Source of the DNA: Tricholoma matsutake
Taxonomy: Eukaryota > Basidiomycota > Agaricomycetes > Agaricales > Tricholomataceae
NCBI GenBank assembly: GCA_026075535.2
Contig: AP026538.1
Coordinates: forward strand, 10,912,001-10,976,000
DNA length: 64,000 nt
Direction of reading: 5' to 3'
The translations under genes and the position numbers were made by a program. Shown piece after piece: positions 34,411 through 44,282 of this stretch (the stretch's first letter is position 1; each line of letters opens with the position of its first letter). The notes below the pieces were generated by a model. That model saw nothing but the letters and a program-made list of their open reading frames with translations. It made no database searches and was not told the origin of the DNA.

Positions 34411-35094
34411 TGTTAAGACTATTGGTCTTTAACTCAGCCTTGGCTTCGTATGTCACAGTTGGAGGCTTTCCAACTGTCTCGGTATCGCACTAGGAGACTT
34501 TCCTAGTGTATCGGGCTTCCTGCCTTCACTTGGGTACTTCCTCAAGTTGTCATGGCTATCCATACTCAGAGGCTTTCTGAGTAGACCATCAGTTTGTGTA
34601 TCACAGTTGGAGGCTTTCCAACTGTCGAGTTCGAGTTATCACAGCTAGGGGCTTCCTAAGCTGTCGAGTGTTCTGGTTGAGTCTAAGACTGTTGATTGAA
34701 TTAGGTCAAGCTGGAGAATACACAGAGTGTAGCTACAGCTTATATACTGTTCCAGGACTATCTATCATCCAATCGGAAGGTGAGATGCTTATCAGGTAAA
34801 TATAGACAAGAACAATAGAAACAATAGGCCTCATGCCTTGCATGAGGCGTCCAATGTCACGGATCCGATGTCAAGGATCCGATGTCAAGGACATGCTGCA
34901 GCACAGCATGTCGATTGTGAGGGTCCGATGTCATGGACCTCATGTAAAGGGGTTGTTGTACCACGGTGTGTGTGGGAGTGGATTTGGGTGCATGGAGTCA
35001 CCATGCGTCAAGGTGTCTCCCATTGGAAGTGAGTCGAATCGAACAAGAAAAATGAAGTGCCCGGTCTTGCGGGTCCAGATAACAAATCGTAACA
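34411..35094 (-). repeat. gypsy A 3' LTR
   Basis: This 684-bp LTR carries a hairpin array at 34412-34664. Examples are ACAGTTGG-AGGCTTT-CCAACTGT (34455-34477 and 34603-34625), CACTAGG-AGACTTT-CCTAGTG (34488-34508) and ACTCAGA-GGCTT-TCTGAGT (34564-34582). In U3 it has palindromic GCCTCATGC/GCATGAGGC and CATGCTGC/GCAGCATG modules. A TATATAAGC box is read on the minus strand. Confidence 0.95.
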
Positions 35095-35154
35095 TCACCC
35101 TCTCTCTATCTTCGAAGTCACTGACTTCGATCAATATCTCTTTCTCCTCCCTAG

Positions 35155-35670
35155 TCAGGAGGTGGGGTGGGGTTGTGGGGTTTGGGGGAATCGGTTGGAG
35201 CGCAGCAGTGTTCCCAACTCTCCATGTTCTCCGAGCAGGAGTCTCTTCACCAGGCTATATCCGCTCTCATCATCATAGTGGGTATTCCACTGCAGGTCAA
35301 TCCATAGGGGTCTGCTCACACCTGCCAGTGGCCTCATACCAGGGCGAAGCCCTGTCCAGTCAACGCAGAAGTCCTCTGAGATGTAGTCTTCCCCATCTCG
35401 CTCTTCCTCAAAACACCACTCTTCATATTGGGTCCTCACCCAAGTGTAGTCTGCCTTCATGCTCCTCCAGGCAAAGAGGCAACATTTGGGACAGGTTGAG
35501 GACATCCTTCTTATCCAGTTGTCCCTTGTTATCCAGAAGGGAATCCCATGCGGGCATACCCACGAGGGTCTGCCTGGGAGTATGTTCATCAGTGGTCGTT
35601 GGTCGATGACCGTTTGCCCAGTCCTTGCTGGGGTTCGTGGTAGGTGTAGTGTCAATGGAGGGGGGAGCAT
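35155..35670 (-). CDS. gypsy A extra ORF after integrase
   Basis: This is a 171-codon frame, free of stops, starting 46 nt after the pol stop and ending about 60 bp before the 3' LTR. I do not recognise it. It contains VCPHG and, 20 residues later, TCPKCC, then WRSMKADYTWVRTQYEEWCFEEERDG. The Cys/His spacing could bind zinc. There is no signal peptide or membrane segment. Remaining open in an element whose gag and pol have several stops is noteworthy. It does not look similar to the extra ORFs of gypsy B. Confidence 0.55.
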   Translation of the reverse strand: MLPPPLTLHLPRTPARTGQTVIDQRPLMNILPGRPSWVCPHGIPFWITRDNWIRRMSSTCPKCCLFAWRSMKADYTWVRTQYEEWCFEEERDGEDYISEDFCVDWTGLRPGMRPLAGVSRPLWIDLQWNTHYDDESGYSLVKRLLLGEHGELGTLLRSNRFPQTPQPHPTS

Positions 35671-35715
35671 CCTGTGGTTTCTTCGGTTCAGTGGGTGTTT
35701 TCGGTCTTGGGGGTT

Positions 35716-38700
35716 CTACAGCTGTCGTCGCTGTTTATATGCCCCTAGGATTGTCTTGGCATGTTTCAGGTTTCCCTCGGGCTCCCATGAGTTCTCCGAG
35801 GTTGGGTATCCGACCCACTTCACTAAGAAGTGCATGGTCCTTCCTTTCTTCTTTTGTCCGATGATTGCTTCCACTTCATATTCCGATTCGCCTTCTATCA
35901 GATTGGGCAGCGGTTCTGGGAAGTTCAGTCCATGTGTCTCGGTTTCTTTGTATGGGGAAAGAAGTGCTGCGTGGAATACCGGGTGTATTTTCCACTGTTC
36001 TGGTAACTTCAGTCGATAGGAGAGTGGGCTCAGGACTTTCTCAATAGAGAATGGTCCTTCTCTTTTTGGTGCAAGCTTCTTTGTTTGGTGCATCGTTCTG
36101 AGGTTCTTCGCTTCTAGCCACACTCTGTCTCCTTCTTTGAACGGGGTGAAGTGTCTTGTCGTTCTTTCCGCCATCATCTGTCTGGCTAACTCATGAGTTG
36201 CCTTCACTTCATCTCGGGCCCATTGCAGTGCAACTATTCATTTTTCTATGGCCGGTATGTTTGTCTTCAGGTAGGGGAGTGGGATCACCTTGGGCTCATA
36301 GCCCATCATGAGGTAGAACAGGGAGTTCTTCTGTACAGAGTGCATTCTCTGGTTGTGCGTGAACTCCGCGGTCGGGAGGAGGTGCTTCCAGTTCCCCTGG
36401 TCGTTCGAGCAGAAGATCTGTAAGTATACTTCCACTTCCTGGTTTACCCGTTCTGTCTCCCCGTCTGTCTGGGGGTGGTATGCCATGCTCATCGCCAGCT
36501 TGATTCCGAGCAATCTTCCTAGCTCCTGGAAAAGCTGCGAGGCGAATCTGGGATCTCTGTCAGAGATGATCTTGTCTAGGAGGCCGAATCATTTGTAGAC
36601 ATTGTCTAGATAGAGGGTGGCCACTCCCAATGCATCCACAGTTTTCCTGCAAGGGATAAAAATTACCCCCTTCATAAGCCCATGGTCTACCATGACCATG
36701 AGTGCATCATAACCATCGGACTCTGGTAGGTCGGTTATGAAATCTGTCATCACCATCGCGAATGGTCTTGTTGATCAGTTGTAGCGGGGGGTTCATCGGG
36801 TGCATGTTGACCTTCATCTGCTGGCATACTGCACATCCAGCAATGTAGTTCTTGATGTACATCATCATCCCCGGCCACCAGTAGTCTCTCCTGATCATTT
36901 CAGTTGTTTGCCATTGTCCCAGGTGTCCACTGGTTACTCCTTCATGGTATTTTTGCACCAGCTTCTTCCATAGTTCTCTGTTGTCTGGGACATAGCACCT
37001 GTCTCAGAAGAATAGAAGGCCGTCTTCTATCTTCCAGTCTTCCAATGCCGACTTTATCGGCAGTGTTCCTTTGGTCTTTAGCACCTCGATTGCACTCTTT
37101 ACCAGATCATCTTTCATGATACTCCCTGTGAGTAAGTCATGCATTTTGGTGTCAATGAATTTCACGAATACTGTTTCCAGCAGCATTGTGACATCTTCAT
37201 TATCATTGTCTTCTTCTGGTATGTGATCCGCTCTCCATGACAATGCATCGCTCTGCACCATCTGTGATCCAGGCATGTGGATGATCTGCAAGTCGAATTC
37301 TGATAGGAATAAGCTCCATCTTGCCTGTCGCCTGTTCAGTTTCTGTGCCGTTCAGAAGTACGTCAAGTTTTTGTGATCTGACAGGATTACCACTGGGTGT
37401 TCTGAACCCATCAGGTAGTGTCTCCAGGTTTCTAGCGATCATATTATTGCTAGTAGCTCCCTGTCATAGATCTCGTAGTTCCATTCCGTTGGTGTTAGCG
37501 CATGCAATATATATCCGCATGGGTGCCAGTCCCCATTCGTGTCCCTTTGTCTCAGCACTCCTCCTGTCGCATGTTTTGAGGTGTCTGATTCAATCGTGAA
37601 TGGCTTTGTTGGGTCTGGCATCAGCAGTACTGGGGCTCCTGTGAATTTCCTTTTCAGCGTTTGAAAGGCCTGTTTGCATTCCTTTGTCCAGTCGAATGTC
37701 TTGTTCTTCTTCGTCAGTTCATTAAGCGGTCTGCTTGTCTCCGCAAGATGTGGCAATTTCGTTGGGTCGGATGATCAGACCCAAGAATTCCACTTTGTGG
37801 ACATCGAACTTGCACTTCTCCAGCTTTAGGTATAAGTCATTTTCTGCCAGTCTTTGCAGTACCCTCTTCGTCCTTTCCTGGTGTTCGTTCTGATCCTTGG
37901 AGAATATCAGGATGTCGTCCATGTAGATCATGAGCCATCCTTCTCCGATCATGTTGCGGAATATCTCGTTCATCATTGCCTGGAAGGTCGCCGGTGAGTT
38001 GCATAATCCAAAGAACATCACCATTGGCTCAAACAGCCCCCAATTTGTCTTGAAGGCTGCTTTCCATTGATCTCCATCTTTGATCCTGACGTTGTGATAT
38101 CCCCATCGGATGTCCAGTTTCGTAAACCATTTTGCCCCTGTTAGTTTGTCCAACAGGTCTCCTACCAGCAGCAGTGGGTAGGTGTTCTTGATCGTTCTGT
38201 TATTCAAGTACCTGTAATCTTGGCAGGGTCGTAGCACGTCTGAGTCCTTCTTCACAATGAAGAAGAATGGCGATGCCATGGGCGATTTCGATGGTCGGAT
38301 GTATCCCTTCTGCAGGCTTTCATCAAGAAACTCATCGAGTTTCTTCTGTTCTGCCAGTGACAACGGGTAAACCCTGCAATCCTTTGCTACAAAGTCTGGT
38401 TTCAGTTCGATCACATGATCCCAGGCTCTTGATTCTGGGAATCGTTCTGATGCTTCCTTTTCGAATATCCGTTGGTACTCCTTGTACTGTTTGGGGAGTA
38501 GTTCATCTAGGGTCTTCTGTTTGTGGTCTCCTTCCTTCTTGTGTGTCAGGTGTTGAGAGACTGATGTCTTTGCCCTAATCCAGATGTTTTGTCCATAAGC
38601 ATATCGTGGTGATCCTTTTGCCTTCATGATCCAAGAGATTTTCTTTGTCATCTGAGAATATCCGTATCTTGGCTCATCGTATTCCTCTGTCAGTGGTGTC

Positions 38701-39836
38701 CTAGCTGGTTCGAATATTCCAATGACGGGTTCTCCTCAGATGTAGGTGACTAGTAGCTTGTCGTCTTTGATCTTTAGTTTGGGTGTCTCTTTTGGTTGTT
38801 CCGTTGCCTGTTCCGTTGCCTGTTCGTGGTTTGCCTGTGCTGGGTTTTCCTTCCCAGTGTCTTCGTCTTGCGGCCCAATGGGTTCCGCGTTCTGAAGAGT
38901 CGTGATCGTGATCTCTTCATTGTCTATTTCTTCAATCGTCGCCTTTCTTGTCTCGACAGGCATCTTGTTTCTCCTTGGTTCAGCATGGAGGGCTCCCCTC
39001 ATTAATCTTGCCTTGGTGACAATTCTTCGGCAATCCACTCACTGTTCTTCGTTCGTCGGTTTCTCTTTCTTTGGGGTAAGCATTTCCCTTAGTTTCGCGA
39101 CTATTCGGGCCGATGCCAGTCGTCCTTCTTCTTTTCTGGCGGCCAGTCTCTCCAGTTCTCTGGTGGCCACCTTTTTCCATCGTGCTCATTCTTCCTCAGC
39201 AGTCTTCTTCTCGAGGGCAAGCTTTTCTTGTTCTTTGGCGACAATCTTTTGGCACCATGCCTGTCGCTCTTCTTTCATCATGTCGAAGGGGTTCTTCTTC
39301 TTTTCGGTTCCCCTCTGGCACCATGATAGGTACCCTTCATTGGGTTTCTTGGTTCGCACCCTTCCGATAAGGGTTCTTCCTTTCCCATATGAGAACTCTG
39401 GGTAAGTCTCGTCCTTCATCCTGAACTGGAAGGTTCCAACCTTCCAGTCGATCACTGGGTTGATTCTTCTGAGCCATGGCAGACCTAGGATGATTGATTC
39501 CTTTCCCAGTCCTGCAATCAGGAAGGTCGTTGGGAAAGTTCTTCTGTTGATCGTTAAGAGTCCTCTGGCTCAGTGGGAGATTTCCCCTCTCTTGTTTGGG
39601 GTTCCATCCACGTTCTTGACTCTGATTACCCTTTCTAGGGGGCACAATTCAAATCCACTGCTTTCTGTGAATTCATGGCTCATGAATATCCCTCCCGCTC
39701 CTGAGTCGAGTAGGGCTTTGGTTTCAATGTCTTTTCCTCTGCCTGTTCCTGCCACTTTGACATCTAAGCGCATAGATTGATTTTTCAAAGTGGCTAGTAG
39801 TACAGAGCAGACGGAAAGTTTGGTGGTACCTGGCAT
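35716..39836 (-). pseudogene. pol: gypsy A pol (PR-linker-RT-RH-IN-chromodomain)
   Basis: Protease starts near 39836 with ALLDSGAGGIFMS. A linker rich in E, K and R (39400-38740) follows. RT spans 38651-37757 with the intact active site YMDDILIFSK near 37925. A deletion joins [10 protein letters not shown] directly to [10 protein letters not shown], removing the block where B has [18 protein letters not shown]. RNase H includes [16 protein letters not shown]. Integrase has GHLGQWQTTEMI...WWPGM...CAVC and AYHPQTDGETERVNQE. The chromodomain is YEVEAIIGQKKKGRTMHFLVKW near 35850. At least five stops and two frameshifts break it. Pol polyprotein would provide protease, RT, RNase H and integrase. 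Confidence 0.92.
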
Positions 39837-39853
39837 CGAGGCAGGCCATCTCT

Positions 39854-40705
39854 TTAAAAACCCTCGTCCTCAATTGTGGCGAGAGCTTCTTTCTTTTCTT
39901 CTTCGTCTAGTTCTTCTACGATCGCTCGGATCCTAGAGTAGGCTTCTTTTCCTTTATTCTTTGGGGATGGCCAGTCCTTGGTCCTCTTTTCCCCTTTCTT
40001 GTGTTCGGTTGCTCTGTGTCTGGGCTGGTGGCACACAAAGCACCATCCTTTCTTCATGTGTTTGATCCTCTCCTGGTAGGAGAGGCGGTTGATCTTGAGT
40101 GGGGTTTCCTTTGCCTTAGAGGCCGGGAGCTTCCTCGTAAAAGCCTCCTGCAGCCTCCCTGTTATGGCTTTTGCTCTCCTCCACTGTCCATCATACTTGG
40201 AGGTGGCGTTGATCATTCCTTCCAAGGTCGTAGGGATTGTTTCCATGTTGAAAACTCTTTCGAGGAGCTTGGGGTTCAACCCATCCATAAAGAGTTCAAT
40301 GAGGGCGGTGTCATCGTTGATTCCTGCCTTCTCTCACAGGATTCGGAACTGCGCAATGTAGTCCTCCAGGTCCTGTCCCTGCTTCAATGTCTTCATCTCG
40401 GTTTTGGCCCTGCCAGCTTCGTTGATCAGTGTGAACGGTGTCTTGAGCGCTGATTCAAAGGCTGACCAAGTTCCTAGGTCCTCTCTTTCTGCCCATGTCT
40501 GTGCCCAGGGCACAGTGGTTCCTCCATTCATGAAGGACAATGCGAAGATGATTTCCTTCTTGTTGGTGTCGTAGATTCCATGGTTCACTCTCAAATAGAG
40601 TTTCACTTCTTGTAAGAACTTCGCAGTTCTAGTTCGGTCCCCTGTGAAGTCGGAGGGGGTTCGTATCCTGATATCCTTGGTCGATGCGGTCGGTTCAGTG
40701 GACAT
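39854..40705 (-). pseudogene. gag: gypsy A gag
   Basis: The frame begins MSTEPTASTKDIRIRTPSDF and runs for about 280 codons with a single in-frame TGA at 40334-40336; gypsy B has a basic residue nearby. The capsid-like block includes FMNGGTTVPWAQTW and LKQGQDLEDYIAQFRIL. Near the C-terminus is a zinc-knuck-like CFVCHQPRHRATEH, spacing C-x2-C-x4-H-x4-H, where the last ligand is histidine rather than the usual cysteine. Gypsy B has the same variant. The product would assemble particles around element RNA. Confidence 0.88.
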
Positions 40706-40950
40706 GTTGGCGTTGTCGTTGGATAAGGAGAATGGGTCTCGTTCTGGAGTTTCTTCTGTATCGAGGGATCTAAAGTCCTCTTCATCGAGGTATTGGGGTT
40801 CTTTGTCACTGGTTCTCTTTGAGAACCACTTCTGTGCTGGTTCTGAGTATTGTACTAGTCGACCCTGGTATCTATACCACGGGGTTCTTCCTGATGATGA
40901 TGCTCCGGTTGGAGGTCTGTCTGGGCTTTGTCTGAAAGATGTTGTGTCTG

Positions 40951-40964
40951 CACCTAGGTAGGTG
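40951..40964 (-). promoter_or_regulatory. leader palindrome shared with gypsy B
   Basis: The sense strand reads CACCTACCTAGGTG, a 6-bp inverted repeat around CC, about 25 nt downstream of the LTR. The identical 14-mer occurs at the matching place in gypsy B (43991-44004). Confidence 0.7.
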
Positions 40965-40976
40965 GACTTCGTAGAT

Positions 40977-40987
40977 CAGCTTGACCT
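40977..40987 (-). promoter_or_regulatory. gypsy A self-priming primer-binding site
   Basis: The sense strand reads AGGTCAAGCTG two bases after the LTR. The LTR itself carries the exact complement CAGCTTGACCT (plus-strand 41282-41292), about 40 nt after the TATA box, where the transcript should begin. This is the arrangement of Tf1-type self-priming elements. No tRNA match was seen. Confidence 0.7.
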
Positions 40988-40989
40988 TT

Positions 40990-41748
40990 TGTTAAGACTA
41001 TTGGTCTTTAACTCAGCCTTGGCTTCATATGTCACAGTTGGAGGCTTTCCAACTGTCTTGGTATCACACTAGGAGACTTTCCTAGTGTATTGGGCTTCCT
41101 GCCTTCACTTGGGTACTTCCTCAAGTCATCACGGCTATCCATACTCAGAGGCTTTCTGAGTAGACCGTCGGTTTGTGTATCACAGTTGGAGGCTTTCCAA
41201 CTGTTGAGTTCGAGTTATCACAGCTAGGGGCTTTCTAAGCTGTTGAGTGTTCTGGTTGAGTCTAAGACCATTGATTGAATTAGGTCAAGCTGGAGAATAC
41301 ACAGAGTGTAGCTACAGCTTATATACTGTTCCAGGACTATCTATTGTCCAATCGGAAGGTGAGATGCTTATCAGGTAAATATAGACAAGAACAATAGAAA
41401 CAATAGGCCTCATGCCTCGCATGAGGCATCTGATGTCAAGGAGTGCTGCGGCGCAGCATATCAGAGAACAATAAGAGATAAGCCTCATGCCTAGCATGAG
41501 GTGTCCGATGTCACGGATCTGATGTCAAGGATCCAATGTCAAGGACATGCTGCAGTGCAGCATGTCGATTGTGAGGGTCCGACATCATGGACCTCATGTA
41601 AAGGGGTTGTCGTACCACGGTGTGTGTGGGAGTGGATTTGGGTGCATGGAGTCACCATGCATCAAGGTGTCTCCTGTCGGAAGTGAGTCGAATCGAACAA
41701 GAAAAATGAAGTGCCTGGTCTTGCAGGTCCAGATAACAAATCATAACA
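40990..41748 (-). repeat. gypsy A 5' LTR
   Basis: This is a 759-bp LTR, 75 bp longer than its partner. The extra sequence is one additional copy of a U3 module (GCCTCATGC...GCATGAGG plus TGCTGCGGCGCAGCA) at about 41430-41510. The hairpin array lies at 40991-41243. Confidence 0.95.
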
Positions 41749-42473
41749 GTTAGTTAGTTTGGGTCTTGTCTTGCTGTGATAATGCCTGCATCGTGTAGTT
41801 TTTAAAAAAAGACCTTTGTTATACATACTGTGATGAACTCTGATCATGATCTCCTTGTGGCGTTGGACAAGGCTTGAGTTGAGACTCGAGAGGTGAGCAG
41901 AAAATGAGAGAAGGGTCGTATGTGAAGATACCACTTAGCTTGAGACTTTGACTGAGAAATAAACATATAAGCATAAGGCTACAAAGTTGAACCGATACAT
42001 AAAGAAAATATAGTATGCAAAGATTCCTGAATGCTTTGGATGCTACTTGACTACTTGACTTTGACCGAGAGAACCATATAAATAATAAGGATACAAAGCT
42101 TGTAGATACATGAAGAAAATATAGTAGTTGCTCAAAATGGGTTAGTTGAGCGACTTATTTGTTAATGAAAAGTTTGGAGATCTCATATGATGAAGTCATT
42201 TAAGCAATCACAATGTACATATATAGCGCTTCAAGTCATGAACTGACACTGATATATTTAAAACTATTGCATTATCATGATCTCTGTTGGACTACAGTTT
42301 ATTGCATGATACTCGTGTCTTACCTATCTAGTTCTTTGCTGGCTAGTACAATAACCCTTGTGATCATAGTAGAAATGTGTCGCTATAATTTAATAAATTA
42401 ATCGGCCATGACCAGCCATGACCACAACCTTATCATGTGACTCTGAAGTCCTCAACAAGGTTCCGAATCATCA
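41749..42473. other. no gene recognised
   Basis: AT-rich sequence between gypsy A and the KDZ gene, without motifs. A 65-codon frame at 42474-42671 just downstream is also unrecognised and is probably not part of the KDZ protein. Confidence 0.4.
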
Positions 42474-43311
42474 ATGTTCAATGCTATGGCGGTTGGAAGA
42501 GGATCCTCATCATCCAAATGGGTTTGCATTCTACACTCCACAAATACCAAGAAAGGTTGTGTTGATCTACAGAAGACTCTGAATTGCAAAGGTGTTCAGG
42601 ATTTTCAGTCTAATGCAGAAGCTAAACTGCAGGCAAAGGTTGCTGGTGAGATTCAATATTTTGCCTGTTAAAGCAAGCACTGCTTAAATAAAATTGTAGC
42701 TATGTCAGAAGATGACCGCATTACATATGATGCAGCATGGGACATACCTGAAGACGAGGATGATGGCTACATTACTGATACTGGTCAGATGAACATCAAC
42801 AACGTTCTTGATGGACTTGGAACAGCTCAACTGGATGTTAGTCATGCTGGTGGTGAGTTCCAACAGATCATAGAGGAGGAAATCCAACAACGAACATGGC
42901 AAGTGCCCAACATTTTTTCCTGTAATATCTGCCGCTGACATGTCAATGCATCAACAGTCGTTCTCGCATTGATCCACGAACTCACCAAAATTGCACTGAG
43001 CTGCGCAACCAAGGTTTCAAGAGTCAACATGTGGATATTGTCGATGCTTACATTGCCTGGAAGGAGATCATTGGGGACCAAAGTTTAAACACCACTTTAC
43101 CTTCTGTGCCCGATGGATTGCTACAGGGCACCTATAAAATTCAAGTCATGGATGTTTTCAGTTAGTACACGCCCTGCATTTTCTGTTTTGACATCTCATA
43201 AGATGATTTAGCTACAGATTCTGTGGATGCCTAATTAGCAGAAGGAGATTGAGGAATTGCAGCTGCATTAGTTCGCCAGGGCCTCATTCCTTGTGCTCCA
43301 TTTTCTCTGAC

Positions 43312-43966
43312 TGTTACAATTTTCCTTGTAACTCATGGAACCCGACGCACCCAACGATCCCCTCCAGACAGGAGGCACCCCTTGATTCATGCCTAGGGCA
43401 TGTCCTTGACACCAGACACACACACGACGCATGCCGACTGCATGCATTCGATCCCCTTCCTGTGGAAGGCACCCTTGATGCATGGTGACTCCATGCACCT
43501 GAACCCACTCCCACACATGCTGTGATATGACAGCCCCCTGACATGAGGTCTGTGATGTCGGACTCTCACGATCGACATGCTGCGCCGCAGCACTCTGTGA
43601 CATCGGATGCCTCATGCAAGGCATGAGGCCTATTATTTCTATTCTTACTTGATACACATCTATCTTTCCGATTGGACGATAAGGATCTCCCTCATAGTAT
43701 AAGTACTGCAACTCATAGTAGGGATGTCCTTAGTTTAGATCTAGGCAATTAACAGCCTTAACTTGCAACTCACGAACTTACTCAAAACCACTAAGGAAGC
43801 CCCTTAGTGCGTGAACCTGAACAACTCTATGCAGAAGCCCTGCTAGAGTGCACTACCTATCTTACGTCAAACACTCCGAGTAAGACTAGTGCCGAACGAC
43901 TCGTCGAGGAAGCACCTCATCGAATGACATCGACTAGATTGAGTGGTTGAGGCTTCACCCTTAACA
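43312..43966 (+). repeat. gypsy B 5' LTR
   Basis: This 655-bp LTR contains TATAAGTACTGC near 43698 and the putative transcript-start word TAGTTTAGATCT (43731-43742). It has hairpins CACTAAGG-AAGCC-CCTTAGTG (43789-43809), ACTCTA.GCAG-AAGCC-CTGC.TAGAGT (43824-43849) and GAGG-AAGCA-CCTC (within 43901-43923). The U3 part is clearly related to the gypsy A LTR. Confidence 0.95.
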
Positions 43967-43968
43967 TA

Positions 43969-43980
43969 AGATCTAAACTA
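43969..43980 (+). promoter_or_regulatory. gypsy B self-priming primer-binding site
   Basis: AGATCTAAACTA starts three bases after the LTR and is the exact reverse complement of TAGTTTAGATCT at 43731-43742, about 30 nt downstream of the TATA box. The match predicts folding of the RNA 5' end onto the site to prime cDNA synthesis, as in Tf1. Confidence 0.75.
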
Positions 43981-43990
43981 TCTGCTAGCC

Positions 43991-44004
43991 CACCTACCTA
44001 GGTG
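43991..44004 (+). promoter_or_regulatory. leader palindrome shared with gypsy A
   Basis: CACCTACCTAGGTG lies 25 nt after the LTR and is identical to the gypsy A leader motif (40951-40964). The surrounding leader sequence differs between the elements. It could be a dimerisation or packaging hairpin. Confidence 0.7.
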
Positions 44005-44282
44005 TAGGCAATACGTCTCGATACACACCACAGCGACCCGGGTCTAGACAAACCCCAGACTGACCACCAAGAGAAGCAGAACCACAGCCAGGTTCATCTT
44101 GGTACCGATACAACAGAAGACTAGTCCGTTACTTGACCCCAGCACAGCATTGGTTCTATGGATCAACTGACAGACAACGAGGAGATTTCCTCACCAACAA
44201 AGACTTTGAACAACCGCACACACCCCCACCTGAAACATCCACCCGCTTCTTAACAGACGAAACCGACGACCTCTATAACAAG

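Larger units (their letters stand above)
34411..41748 (-). mobile_element. complete Ty3/gypsy chromovirus A
   Basis: A minus-strand element of 7338 bp with the exact 5-bp duplication GTTAG at 34406-34410 and 41749-41753. In sense order: 5' LTR (41748-40990), self-complementary primer-binding site, leader palindrome, gag, protease, a charged linker, RT, RNase H, integrase with chromodomain, an extra ORF, and 3' LTR (35094-34411). Gag and pol are broken by several stops and by a deletion around 37757 that removes the RT/RNase H connection. The element is closely related in layout to gypsy B. Confidence 0.96.

Noticed and set aside
34833..35609. 258-codon plus-strand ORF across the A LTR and ORF3
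   Set aside because: It runs antisense through an LTR and through the more plausible minus-strand ORF; no motif was seen.
42474..42671. Upstream exon of the KDZ transposase
   Set aside because: The 65-codon frame has no KDZ-like motif and is followed by a stop; no splice join to 42702 is supported.
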